Below, one piece after another: positions 18,313-26,054 of a stretch of DNA of 64,000 nt. The notes beneath the pieces are model-generated. The model was given only the letters and a program-made list of their open reading frames with translations, ran no database searches and had not been told where the DNA came from. The DNA is from JAPPHY01 sp965247535. GTDB lineage: Bacteria > Chloroflexota > Dehalococcoidia > Lucifugimonadales > UBA2985. Position numbers and translations under genes: made by a program. The DNA lies in assembly GCA_965247535.1 (NCBI GenBank), contig OZ252018.1:1913290-1977289 (forward strand), given 5' to 3'. Every line of letters starts with the position of its first letter. Position 1 is the first letter of the stretch.

Positions 18313-19389
18313 CTAACGCTCCCCACCATCGGCCCGGCTGGGAACGGGCGCGCTGGACGCTTCGGGAGCGGGATAGAACTGGCGGCAGTACCTGCGGTAG
18401 GGCATGATGTCGCCGTCCAGCCGGAAGAGGCGCGGCTGGGATCGGTACTTCTTGCGGCCCCATATGGCGATGTCCTTCTTGATGTCCTTTATCTGCTGGG
18501 ACGCAACGAACTTGTTCAGGATGGGCGCGCGCATTTTCAGGGGGAGAAAGCCCAGTCCGCTGAAGATGCGCTTTGGGCCGCGTATCTCCCTTACCTGTAA
18601 CAAAATCGACAGGTCAATTAGCATACCATCCACCGGAGTCGCGAATACCCAAAGTCGCATATCCATGCCAATGGAGTGCTCCCGAATGTCAACCTGGGAG
18701 ATGCCGAGTCCGTACACGAATGTACTGGCAGAAATTTCGTAGCTGACAGAAAACAGACCAACGATCTTCTTGGTGGTGTTGAAGTCAAAGCGACTCTCCA
18801 GGCGGTGTCCTTCCACGACCAGAGGCGCGGCGCGACTCACTCCCCCAAAGCCGTGGACGTAATTCAGGTGGGAGAAGTCGACGGCGTTCTCGGTTGTCTC
18901 CTGAGGGTGACCGATGAAGCGCAGGTTCCTGAACTCCGTGGATTGCCAGCCTTCCGCATTCTCCGGCGGCTCGGGCATGGGCCACTGAGGCTCGCGCCCG
19001 TCGATACCCCACCAGGCGAAGACAAGCCCCATCATCTCTCTGGTCTCGAACACGCGAAGCCGCGCCATCGGCGGCGAGTCGCCGTAGGGAGTGTTCACGC
19101 ACTGGCCCGTCGTATCGTATTCAAAGCCGTGGAACGGGCAGACGAGCCGCCCGCCGACGATGCGCCCGCCAACGTCGGGACAGAGCGACGCGCCTAGGTG
19201 CGGACAGAACGCTTCGGCCAGTCACATGCGACCGTCTCCGTCCATCCAGGCCACTATCTTCTCCCCCATCCAGTCCCGATGGAAGAGCCCTGCCTGCTCG
19301 ATTACCCGCCGGGGTGCAACGAGATACCAGCCCTCGGGGAACGGGGATGGAAGAGGAGTATCTCTGAGCTCTCTGCGTCGAGTCGTCAT
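18313..19389 (-). pseudogene. Rieske non-heme iron oxygenase alpha subunit interrupted by an in-frame TGA
   Basis: One continuous 359-codon frame from ATG 19389 to the stop at 18313, broken only by TGA at 19224-19222 (codon 56). Before the TGA is a typical N-terminus (LPSPFPEGWYLVA..., WMGEKIVAWMDGDGRM). Directly after it is LAEAFCPHLGASL, then the second Rieske half CPFHGFEYDTTGQC, giving an intact C-x-H...C-x2-H [2Fe-2S] site. The catalytic iron motif is ENAVDFSHLNYVHGF. The overall layout resembles KshA-like steroid or aromatic ring oxygenases. The residue lost is not conserved and CGA-to-TGA would explain it, so a recent nonsense mutation or sequence error is likely. A shorter protein starting after the stop would lack the Rieske N-terminus. 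Confidence 0.85.
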
Positions 19390-19488
19390 GGTACCCGATC
19401 CGCTAGCGGCTCCCTCGCGGCAATTTAGGCGTGATTCCCTGTATTCGCTTGGTGTTTGCTCATTCAGCCGAATGCAGCTGCTCGTGTC

Positions 19489-19518
19489 ACTATATCGCCA
19501 GTGCCTCGAATTGGTCAA
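19489..19518 (-). promoter_or_regulatory. Candidate promoter of the Rieske oxygenase gene
   Basis: On the minus strand TTGACC (19518-19513), an 18-base spacer and TATAGT (19494-19489), about 90 bases before ATG 19389. The promoter looks intact although the gene is broken. The rest of the 315-base gap 19390-19704 holds the ribosome-binding site of the divergent VOC gene and nothing else that I recognise. Confidence 0.5.
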
Positions 19519-19704
19519 GCTGACGTGCTTGCGTGGAGAAGCTCGCGGCTCCAAATGGGTCGCGGGAGGGAGGGCGGCTCGCAACCGGCTTACCTGGCTG
19601 GCATATAGTCGGGCATTCAGACATAATGTCAAGAAGCGGCGTCCGCTGCCGACCTGCTCGGCGCCATGGCCCACCAACCACTCCACGCACGAAAGGAGAG
19701 CAAC

Positions 19705-20076
19705 ATGAATCTCGGAGCGTTTTCCGTCAGCTTGGCCGTTGCAGACCTCAGCGCATCCCGCGACTTCTATGAGAAGCTAGGCTTCGAGGTCGTCGGGGGC
19801 GCCGCTGAGGAGAACTGGCTAATCCTCAGGAATCGCCATCACACAATCGGCCTGTTCCACGAGATGTTCGACAGGAACATCCTCACCTTCAACCCCGGCT
19901 GGGACGACTTCGCACAGCCCCTCGACGAGTTTACGGATGTACGAGAGCTGCAGCGCAGCCTCAAGTCCGGGGGCGTTAGCCTCGCCATGGAAGCGGACGA
20001 GTCGACCACTGGGCCTGGCAGTTTCGTGGTAGTCGACCCGGACGGCAACCCCATCCTCGTCGACCAACACGTCTGA
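19705..20076 (+). CDS. VOC (glyoxalase/bleomycin resistance/dioxygenase fold) protein
   Basis: A 123-aa vicinal-oxygen-chelate protein. It shows the two beta-alpha-beta-beta-beta modules: FSVSLAVADLSASRDFYEKLGF at the start and GSFVVVDPDGNPILVDQHV at the end. The usual metal ligand positions include His (GLFHEM) and a late Asp/Gln (VDQHV). Such proteins can be isomerases, dioxygenases or drug-binding proteins; this group is often unassigned. GAAAGGAGAG lies 6-7 bases before ATG 19705, which I prefer over the in-frame ATG at 19666. Confidence 0.88.
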   Translation: MNLGAFSVSLAVADLSASRDFYEKLGFEVVGGAAEENWLILRNRHHTIGLFHEMFDRNILTFNPGWDDFAQPLDEFTDVRELQRSLKSGGVSLAMEADESTTGPGSFVVVDPDGNPILVDQHV

Positions 20077-20155
20077 CCCCGCGCCTCGGGATACGACTGG
20101 GAACGCCTGCCGTGCAGCCGGTCGGCGGCGTGAAGTGGACTGAGGGGTAGCGAGC

Positions 20156-20491
20156 ATGGAGATTCTAAATCTGCGAGCAGCGGGGATGGTCGTTGGTGGG
20201 CTTGGATCCGCGGCAGGTCTGTTCGGCGTCGCGAACGCGCTGGTCAGGCACGAGCCCGGCGTGGCGCCCGGCCCCGGCGACGCGGGAGCCCTGACCGTGT
20301 ACGGAGTGGCGGCTCTCTGCGCCTATGCCGTCGGGCTGCTGGGAGCGTTGTTGGCCAACAGCCAGCCCAGGCTGGCAGTGACGCTCATGTTGCTGGGCGC
20401 AGTCTCCGGCATGCTTGTGCCCAACGTACCGGCAATGGCGCTCTTGGTATTCGGAGCAATCCTGACCTACTCCGGCCGGAACGACGGGTAA
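20156..20491 (+). CDS. Small integral membrane protein of unknown function
   Basis: A 111-aa hydrophobic protein with three to four predicted helices: residues about 8-27, 45-66, 70-88 and 90-104. The pattern of small Gly/Ala-rich helices recalls DUF4064-like membrane proteins but I cannot name a family with confidence. GGGGTAG is placed about 7 bases before ATG 20156. It lies 79 bases downstream of the VOC gene on the same strand and might share its transcript. Confidence 0.65.
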   Translation: MEILNLRAAGMVVGGLGSAAGLFGVANALVRHEPGVAPGPGDAGALTVYGVAALCAYAVGLLGALLANSQPRLAVTLMLLGAVSGMLVPNVPAMALLVFGAILTYSGRNDG

Positions 20492-20574
20492 GGGGTTCGA
20501 CGTGAGGCGGTCATCAAGCAACACCTGGCCGACGAGTACGAGCCCGCAGCTCAGCGACGCTCACCAATTCGCGC

Positions 20575-20700
20575 CTACTTCATCGCCAAGGGTTTCCGGT
20601 GGCGATATTGCCTTCGGGGCGGCACTAGCTGCTCGGTCCGCGCTTCAGGCGCGAGCAACAGTTCCTTAAGACTTGGTTTCGTTTGCGGATTCTCTTTCAT
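20575..20700 (-). CDS. Possible remnant of a Phd/YefM-type antitoxin
   Basis: A 41-aa basic ORF from ATG 20700 with GGAG about 6 bases upstream. Its sequence PSLKELLLAPEARTEQLVPP followed by an Arg-rich end looks like the toxin-binding C-terminal tail of Phd/YefM-type antitoxins, which are normally about 75-90 aa with an N-terminal DNA-binding part. No such N-terminal part is seen upstream in any frame and no toxin gene adjoins it. It may be a decayed toxin-antitoxin locus or a chance match. It is the only candidate in the 420-base gap 20492-20911 apart from the tRNA promoter. Confidence 0.3.
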   Translation of the reverse strand: MKENPQTKPSLKELLLAPEARTEQLVPPRRQYRHRKPLAMK

Positions 20701-20796
20701 GGCTCGCTCCAAGCTCAACTGAACAGTTGCCAGATTAATCTCACGACCGACTAAATCAAGCCCCGCTCTACCCCGCACGCGCCCCAGCCCCACGTA

Positions 20797-20826
20797 TTGC
20801 GCACTAGGCCTGCGCGGTTGTACTAT
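20797..20826 (+). promoter_or_regulatory. Candidate promoter for tRNA-Leu
   Basis: TTGCGC (20797-20802), 18 bases, TACTAT (20821-20826), about 85 bases before the tRNA. Position and spacing support it; the hexamers are imperfect. Confidence 0.4.
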
Positions 20827-20911
20827 GGAAGTGTGGGGCATCGGCGCAGGCTCGACCGGTCGGCGAGCGGCCGGACGGGCCTTAGCGTGGAGCAGCCCAC
20901 GCCATACCAAT

Positions 20912-20998
20912 GCCGAAGTGGCGGAACGGCAGACGCGCTGCGTTCAGGGCGCAGTGTCCCTTGCGGACGTGGGAGTTCAAATCTCCCCTTCGGCACCA
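20912..20998 (+). tRNA. tRNA-Leu (anticodon CAG)
   Basis: An 87-nt class II tRNA. The acceptor GCCGAAG pairs fully with CTTCGGC, followed by discriminator A and an encoded CCA. The anticodon stem CTGCG/CGCAG closes the loop TTCAGGG, giving anticodon CAG for CUG leucine codons. A long variable arm (TGTCCCTTGCGGAC) and the T-arm GGGAGTTCAAATCTCCC are as in leucine tRNAs. The CUG codon is the most used leucine codon in the neighbouring genes, so this is a major tRNA. Confidence 0.97.
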
Positions 20999-21126
20999 TC
21001 AACCCTTCACATACGGCCAGGCGAGGTATCACGCGCAGGCGCGCGCCGGAGGCACACTGGCCGCACCTGGCCTGCCTGCGCCGTGACCAGCGCCATTCCC
21101 CTGTGTGATATCATCAGAACGGCACA

Positions 21127-21999
21127 ATGAAGAGCGAACTCGTAAGGTCGGACCCGGATAGCCGCTGGCTGCGGTCGGGCGACCTCAACATGCACTACCT
21201 TGACTGGGGCGGCTCCGGGCAGGCGCTTATAGCGCTGCACGGCGCGGCTTCATCGAGCCACTGGTACGACCTGGTAATTCCGCACCTCGACTGCGAAAGT
21301 CGAGTCATCGCGCCTGACCAGCGCGCCCACGGCAAGACCGACCAGCCCTCGACAGGCTACGACTGGCGCACCCTCGCCGGCGACGTGGTGGGCGCCCTCG
21401 ACCAGCTCGGCATCGAGAAGGCCGTGGTGATGGGCCACTCCTGGGGCGCCAGTACGGCCCTTGGTATCGCAGCCTACCACCCGGACCGCACGCAGGCCCT
21501 CATCATGGTCGACGGCGGATTCGGCGGGCGGCGCTCGCCGGAGATGACCTGGGAGGAGTTCAAGACCAGGCTCAGCCCCAGGGACATATACGGACCCCGA
21601 GAGCGGTATCTGGGCACCCTGCGGCAGCAGTTCGCCCACTGCTGGAGCGACAAGCTGGAGCAGATGGTGATGAGCATGGTGCGTGTGGACCCCGACGGCA
21701 GCGTCCACGAGCGTCTGGAGCTATCGAACCAGCAGCAGATGCTCTGGGCCATGTGGTCGGAGCCGACCGGTGAGCTGATGCCACACGTCCGCTGTCCCAC
21801 TCTGATGGTGGCCGCGGCGGGCCGCCAGCCGATTGCGAACCCGGAGATGCTGGAGCGACGCCGCGCGAGCGTGGAGGCGGCGCAGGCGGCCATGCCGGAC
21901 GCCAGGGTGGAGTGGATCCAGGACACGGGCCACGACATCGGATACGAGAAGCCGGAAGAGCTGGCCTCCGTCATCGGAGAGTTCCTTACAACACTCTGA
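21127..21999 (+). CDS. Alpha/beta hydrolase
   Basis: A 290-aa soluble hydrolase. The oxyanion region LIALHGAASSSHWYD, the nucleophile elbow MGHSWGAST with Ser105, and the catalytic His in QDTGHDIGYEKPEEL near residue 273 are all present; the acid is expected near PTLMVAAAG. Epoxide hydrolases, haloalkane dehalogenases, esterases and C-C hydrolases share this plan, so the substrate is open. No signal peptide. It lies between the tRNA and ftsH on the same strand, with its own gap of 128 bases after the tRNA. Confidence 0.88.
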   Translation: MKSELVRSDPDSRWLRSGDLNMHYLDWGGSGQALIALHGAASSSHWYDLVIPHLDCESRVIAPDQRAHGKTDQPSTGYDWRTLAGDVVGALDQLGIEKAVVMGHSWGASTALGIAAYHPDRTQALIMVDGGFGGRRSPEMTWEEFKTRLSPRDIYGPRERYLGTLRQQFAHCWSDKLEQMVMSMVRVDPDGSVHERLELSNQQQMLWAMWSEPTGELMPHVRCPTLMVAAAGRQPIANPEMLERRRASVEAAQAAMPDARVEWIQDTGHDIGYEKPEELASVIGEFLTTL

Positions 22000-22048
22000 A
22001 CGTACACGCCGTCGGGGAACGGTCAGGCGTCACCTGCGGCGACGGACT

Positions 22049-22077
22049 TTGATTTCCTTCGCACTTTGGAGTAAGAT
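22049..22077 (+). promoter_or_regulatory. Candidate promoter for ftsH
   Basis: TTGATT (22049-22054), 17-base spacer, TAAGAT (22072-22077). The predicted transcript start near 22084 is 36 bases before ATG 22120 and rules out the in-frame upstream ATG at 22096 as unlikely because it would leave almost no leader. Confidence 0.5.
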
Positions 22078-22119
22078 GAAATTGAGCTGCGTGAAATGCG
22101 CAGCAGGAACAGGTGTCCA

Positions 22120-24096
22120 ATGAACAGTCAGTGGCTGAGAAACAGCTTTGTCTACCTCCTCATCATCGTGGCGGTGGTGGCCATTTTCTTCACCTTCTTC
22201 CAGGCGCCGTCCGGCTCGCGTGACCTACCTCTGAGCCAGGTGATACAGATGGCCAAGGGCCTGCAGATTCGTTCTATAGAGGTGAACGAGGACTCCCTCA
22301 AGGTAATAGACAACGGCGGGGACACGTTCAGGTCCCGCAAGGAGAGCAGCGCGAGCATCGTCCAGGTGCTGACCGACGCCGGCGTGGACGTCACCACACT
22401 GGAGATCAAAGTGGCAGGCTCAAGCGGGCTGGGGAGCATCTTCGGTCTGTTCATAAACTTCCTGCCGATAATCTTCTTCGGGGCCATCATCCTGTTCATG
22501 ATGCGGCAGGCCCAGGGCAGCAGCAACCAGACCATGAGTTTCGGCCGCAGCCGCGCGCGCATGTTCGTGGGCAACAAGCCGAGCGTAACCTTCGCGGACG
22601 TTGCCGGCATAGAGGAAGCCAAGCAGGAGCTGCAAGAGGTTGTGGAGTTTCTGCGCTTTCCTGAGCGGTTCGTAGCGCTGGGCGCCAAGATACCAAAGGG
22701 CGTACTGCTGGTGGGGCCGCCCGGCACGGGCAAGACGCTGCTGGGGAAGGCGGTTGCCGGCGAGGCAGGCGTACCCTTCTTCAGCATAAGCGGCAGCGAA
22801 TTCGTGGAGATGTTTGTGGGCGTGGGCGCCTCGAGGGTGCGCGACCTGTTCGACCAGGCAAAGCGCAACTCGCCCTGCATCGTCTTCATAGACGAAATTG
22901 ACGCCGTGGGCAGGCACAGGGGCGCGGGCCTCGGCGGTGGCCATGACGAGAGGGAGCAGACGCTCAACCAGATCCTGGTGGAGATGGACGGCTTCGACAC
23001 GGGCGTAAACGTCATAGTGCTAGCGGCCACCAACCGCCCGGACATCCTGGACCCTGCCTTGCTCAGGCCTGGCCGGTTCGACAGGCGCGTGGTGCTGGAC
23101 TCGCCGGACATCATCGGCCGCACCGCCATACTTCAGGTGCACGCCCGAGGCAAACCCATATCCGGAGAGGTAAGCCTGAACACCGTAGCGCAGCAGACCC
23201 CCGGGTTCAGCGGCGCCGACCTCGAGAACCTCATCAACGAGGCCGCAATCCTCGCGGCCCGCCGCGGCAAGAAGGAGCTTGGCAGAGATGAGTTCGCAGA
23301 GGCCATCGACCGGGTAATTGCCGGCCCGGAACGCAAGAGCCGCGTCATCAGCGCCAGGGAGAAGGAGGTCACCGCCTTCCACGAGGCGGGCCACGCTCTG
23401 GTTGCCCACCTACTGCCACACGCCGACACCGTGCACAAGATATCGATCATTTCAAGGGGTAGCATGGGAGGCTATACGCGGCTGCTCCCCACCGAGGAGC
23501 GCTACCTGATGACCAAGGACCAGTTCACCGACATGCTGGCCACGTCGCTGGGAGGCCGCGTGGCGGAGGAGCTCACGTTCAACCTGGTCACCACGGGCGC
23601 CAGCAACGACCTGGAGCACGCCACGAACGTGGCCCGCCACATGGTGACCCGCTATGGTATGAGCGAGCGCCTGGGGCCTCGAACCTTCGGCAAGAAGGAA
23701 GAGCTGGTCTTCCTGGGCCGCGAGATTTCCGAGCAGCGCGACTACAGCGACAAGATCGCGGAAGAGATCGACGACGAGGTGCACAACCTAATACAGGCCG
23801 CCTATACCGCTGCAACGCAGCTGCTGACCGACAACCGGCCAAAGCTCTTTCAGATTGCTGACTACCTGATCAGCAACGAGACCGTGGAGGGCAAGGAGCT
23901 CGAGGAGCTGTTCAACTCGACTGCTCCCGAGGTGCAGGATTCACGTCTCAGGGAGCCTGTCCTCCTGGGCACTAAAGTCAGGAAGCCGGTTACCATGGGG
24001 GCGGAAGACAAGGGGAAGGAGCTGGACGAGCCGCGTGACCCAATGGAACCGGCTCCCACTCCCACCTCGCCCACACCCACGCCACAAGCGGGGTGA
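22120..24096 (+). CDS. ftsH: ATP-dependent zinc metalloprotease FtsH
   Basis: A 658-aa membrane-anchored AAA+ protease that degrades unfolded membrane and short-lived cytoplasmic proteins. Two helices (about residues 9-27 and 106-128) flank a small extracytoplasmic domain. The AAA module has Walker A GPPGTGKT at 199-206, Walker B IVFIDEIDAVG, and the second region of homology with arginine finger RPGRFDRRV. The zinc site HEAGH is at 421-425. The C-terminal tail after about residue 600 is charged and proline-rich, ending PTPTSPTPTPQAG, longer than needed for activity. Start ATG 22120 chosen over 22096 because homology and the promoter position agree. Confidence 0.97.
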   Translation: MNSQWLRNSFVYLLIIVAVVAIFFTFFQAPSGSRDLPLSQVIQMAKGLQIRSIEVNEDSLKVIDNGGDTFRSRKESSASIVQVLTDAGVDVTTLEIKVAGSSGLGSIFGLFINFLPIIFFGAIILFMMRQAQGSSNQTMSFGRSRARMFVGNKPSVTFADVAGIEEAKQELQEVVEFLRFPERFVALGAKIPKGVLLVGPPGTGKTLLGKAVAGEAGVPFFSISGSEFVEMFVGVGASRVRDLFDQAKRNSPCIVFIDEIDAVGRHRGAGLGGGHDEREQTLNQILVEMDGFDTGVNVIVLAATNRPDILDPALLRPGRFDRRVVLDSPDIIGRTAILQVHARGKPISGEVSLNTVAQQTPGFSGADLENLINEAAILAARRGKKELGRDEFAEAIDRVIAGPERKSRVISAREKEVTAFHEAGHALVAHLLPHADTVHKISIISRGSMGGYTRLLPTEERYLMTKDQFTDMLATSLGGRVAEELTFNLVTTGASNDLEHATNVARHMVTRYGMSERLGPRTFGKKEELVFLGREISEQRDYSDKIAEEIDDEVHNLIQAAYTAATQLLTDNRPKLFQIADYLISNETVEGKELEELFNSTAPEVQDSRLREPVLLGTKVRKPVTMGAEDKGKELDEPRDPMEPAPTPTSPTPTPQAG

Positions 24097-24108
24097 TTAA
24101 GTGCAACC

Positions 24109-24144
24109 CAAGAGGCTCCGTCCCGGTTGGGACGGAGCCTCTTG
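24109..24144. terminator. Bidirectional hairpin terminator between ftsH and the convergent small gene
   Basis: A perfect 16-bp stem (24109-24124 with 24129-24144) and a GGTT tetraloop. It starts 12 bases after the ftsH stop and ends at the last base before the stop of the minus-strand gene. The trailing T-run is weak on the plus strand, so termination efficiency is uncertain, but position and perfect symmetry suggest it serves both genes. Confidence 0.8.
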
Positions 24145-24405
24145 CTATTCCTGCTCTGCCTGAGTTTCCAGCGGTCTGGGCCTGTAATAGAGGCCCCACC
24201 GCTGCATCAGCTCCCTGACTGCGGGGTCGCCCATCTCCAAAAGCTCACGGAAGAAGCCCGCTATGGCGTGGGCGTGGAGGTGCTCCGGCTGGCACACCCA
24301 ACTGGCCTCGGCGGGGACTGCATACAACAGCCCGCTCTGGTGAGAGCACTGGACCTCCACGCGGACGCTGCCGGCATCTTCCTTTACAGTCACACCGTAG
24401 GCCAT
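24145..24405 (-). CDS. Small conserved-looking hypothetical protein
   Basis: An 86-aa soluble protein starting at ATG 24405, with GGAGGA 6 bases upstream on the minus strand. The frame is open further but this start is favoured by the Shine-Dalgarno and by an extended -10 element upstream at 24502-24510. The sequence has an N-terminal strand-rich part (YGVTVKEDAGSVRVEVQ) and an amphipathic helix (AIAGFFRELLEMGDPAVREL). Two cysteines are present but no metal motif. I do not recognise the family. It converges on ftsH and is divergent from the Gre-family gene. Confidence 0.6.
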   Translation of the reverse strand: MAYGVTVKEDAGSVRVEVQCSHQSGLLYAVPAEASWVCQPEHLHAHAIAGFFRELLEMGDPAVRELMQRWGLYYRPRPLETQAEQE

Positions 24406-24501
24406 GAGATTCCTCCGCGAGTCGAATTTGTGCGCATCAGAGAACCGCTTCCGGACCACCGGGCTCCGGGTCCGTGCGTTCCGAGTCACCCCGCAACCCG
24501 G

Positions 24502-24510
24502 ATTATAGCA
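24502..24510 (-). promoter_or_regulatory. Extended -10 promoter element for the small hypothetical gene
   Basis: Minus-strand TGCTATAAT, a consensus extended -10 box (TGnTATAAT); no good -35 hexamer is seen. Transcription would begin about 90 bases upstream of ATG 24405 and back-to-back with the Gre-family promoter. Confidence 0.5.
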
Positions 24511-24519
24511 GACCCTGCG

Positions 24520-24548
24520 TTGACACCCCTTTGAGCGACGCCTACAAT
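24520..24548 (+). promoter_or_regulatory. Strong sigma-70 promoter of the Gre-family gene
   Basis: TTGACA (24520-24525), exactly 17 bases, TACAAT (24543-24548): near-consensus. An ATG at 24547 overlaps the -10 box and therefore cannot be the translation start; this decides for ATG 24589. Confidence 0.8.
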
Positions 24549-24588
24549 GTACCAAAATCCAGATGTGAGGAGGCCTAGGTACAACGCA

Positions 24589-25401
24589 ATGCATTCCCAA
24601 TCACTACCTGTTTCGGAGGCACTGGCGCAGTACCTTTCGGCGAGGCGCTCAGCCGCGGCCCAGGAGGCCCTGCAGGAGCTCAACAGATTCGTTCGATGGA
24701 TTGGGCGAGACCGCAGCGTGATGGGGCTGACGCCCCAGGAAGCTGCGACCTACGGCGAGTACATGTCCGAGTCGGTCGGAGCACAGGACACGACGGCCCG
24801 GGCGCAGATCGTAAAGGACTTCCTCAACTACTGCTACAAGAGCAGCCTCACCTCCACGTCGCTTGCCAAGCACGTTCGGGTGAGGAGAGCGATGCAGAGA
24901 TCCCGGTCCTCGGAGAAGGCGCCGGAGCCGATGGACATTACCGAGGAGGGCTACCAAGGCCTGAGCGCGGAACTCGTCTCCCTGCGCGACGAGCGCGTGG
25001 TGATCGCAAAGGAGATCAGCCGGGCCGCCGCAGACAAGGACTTCCGGGAGAACGCCCCTTTGGACGCCGCCCGCGAGAAGCAGGGCATGCTCGAGGCCCG
25101 CATACGTGAGCTTGAGGACGGCCTCCGGCGAGCCCGGATTGTGGACACGGACCCGCAGGAGTCCGCGCTGCGGGGCGAGCGGCGGGTCAAGCTGGGGAGC
25201 AGGGTTAGGCTTGCAGACCCGGCATCCAAGGAAGAGATGACCTACACGCTAGTCAACGCCTCCGAGGCCAGCCCCATGGAATTCAGAATGTCGGTTGCCT
25301 CTCCGGTGGGCAGGGCGCTCATGGACCACAAGGTTGGCGACGAAGTGGAAGTGGTCACGCCGCGTGGCAACCTCCGCTATCGAATCGAGCAGGTGGACTG
25401 A
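24589..25401 (+). CDS. Gre-type transcription factor fused to an N-terminal integrase SAM-like domain
   Basis: A 270-aa two-part protein. Residues about 8-100 look like the core-binding SAM-like domain of tyrosine recombinases: ALAQYLSARRSAAAQEALQE, a central LTPQEAATYGEYM and DFLNYCYKSSLTSTSLAKHV. No catalytic recombinase domain follows. Residues about 115-270 are a GreA/GreB protein: coiled coil ITEEGYQGLSAELVSLRDER, the acidic tip DFRENAPLDAAREKQ with the Asp and Glu that hold Mg in the RNA polymerase channel, and the FKBP-like C-domain ending SPVGRALMDHKVGDEVEVV. Gre factors rescue backtracked polymerase by RNA cleavage. The tip acids are conserved so cleavage activity is plausible. GAGGAGG lies 15 bases before ATG 24589. 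Confidence 0.88.
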   Translation: MHSQSLPVSEALAQYLSARRSAAAQEALQELNRFVRWIGRDRSVMGLTPQEAATYGEYMSESVGAQDTTARAQIVKDFLNYCYKSSLTSTSLAKHVRVRRAMQRSRSSEKAPEPMDITEEGYQGLSAELVSLRDERVVIAKEISRAAADKDFRENAPLDAAREKQGMLEARIRELEDGLRRARIVDTDPQESALRGERRVKLGSRVRLADPASKEEMTYTLVNASEASPMEFRMSVASPVGRALMDHKVGDEVEVVTPRGNLRYRIEQVD

Positions 25402-25492
25402 GCCGTTCACGAACCTCGATCGCCGCACCTGCACCGCAGGCCTGCGCCCGGCGGCAGGCCACAGAGCGCAGGCGGCGTCACGGAGTGCGACT

Positions 25493-26002
25493 ATGGCAGA
25501 CGCGAAGCATGAACTCGGCCTCGTGGGCGCCGTAAAGGCTGAAGCCATAGGCGTACCCGGTCAGCGGCGGTTTCGACTCCTTCTGGAAGGCCCGGGGGGA
25601 AGCGCTTGCCTCTGGCTGGAGAAGGGCCAGCTGTTCCAGCTCTCGCTCGCAATCCAGCAGTTGCTCGCACGCGCCGACGCTGAGCAGGCCGGCAAAGCGG
25701 ACCAATCCGAGCACAGTCCCGCCGCATCCGATCCCGCCTCCTTCGAATTCGACGTGGGAAACCTGAGCCTGGGCCACGAGCCCGCCGGCGATCTGTTCAT
25801 CATCGAGGCCTTCGCCCGGGAGGACGAAGACGACGACGAGGCGCTGCTCGGCTTCTGGGCCTCTCGCTCGCAGATGGAGGAGCTCGCGGAGGAGGCGCAG
25901 GCGGTGTGCGCGGCCGGCCGTCCACTGTGCCCGCTGTGCAGCGGCCCCATAGACGCCACAGGCCACATGTGCGTGCGCACCGACGGCCATCAGCCTATGT
26001 GA
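25493..26002 (+). CDS. DUF3090 family protein
   Basis: A 169-aa soluble protein of the DUF3090 (TIGR03847) family. Recognisable parts are the N-terminal VPGQRRFRLLLEG and LWLEKGQLFQLSLAIQQLL, and the C-terminal GRPLCPLCSGPIDATGHMC with a CxxC plus His/Cys pattern that may bind a metal. The function is unknown. In Actinobacteria this family is encoded beside SCO1664-family and phosphoglycerate-mutase-like genes; here the SCO1664 homologue follows directly. ATG 25493 has CGGAG about 8 bases upstream. Confidence 0.9.
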   Translation: MADAKHELGLVGAVKAEAIGVPGQRRFRLLLEGPGGSACLWLEKGQLFQLSLAIQQLLARADAEQAGKADQSEHSPAASDPASFEFDVGNLSLGHEPAGDLFIIEAFAREDEDDDEALLGFWASRSQMEELAEEAQAVCAAGRPLCPLCSGPIDATGHMCVRTDGHQPM

Positions 26003-26054
26003 GCGTACGCGCGGCTCTCGCGCGTTCGCATCGAACTTCCGCCGGGTGAGTCTC

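Noticed and set aside
19222..19224. TGA as selenocysteine or a reassigned codon in the Rieske gene
   Set aside because: The position is not a cysteine or tryptophan in the family, no hairpin of SECIS type is apparent after it, and other genes here use TGA as a normal stop.
24547..24588. ATG 24547 as start of the Gre-family gene
   Set aside because: It overlaps the -10 hexamer of a near-consensus promoter, so it would lie upstream of the transcript.
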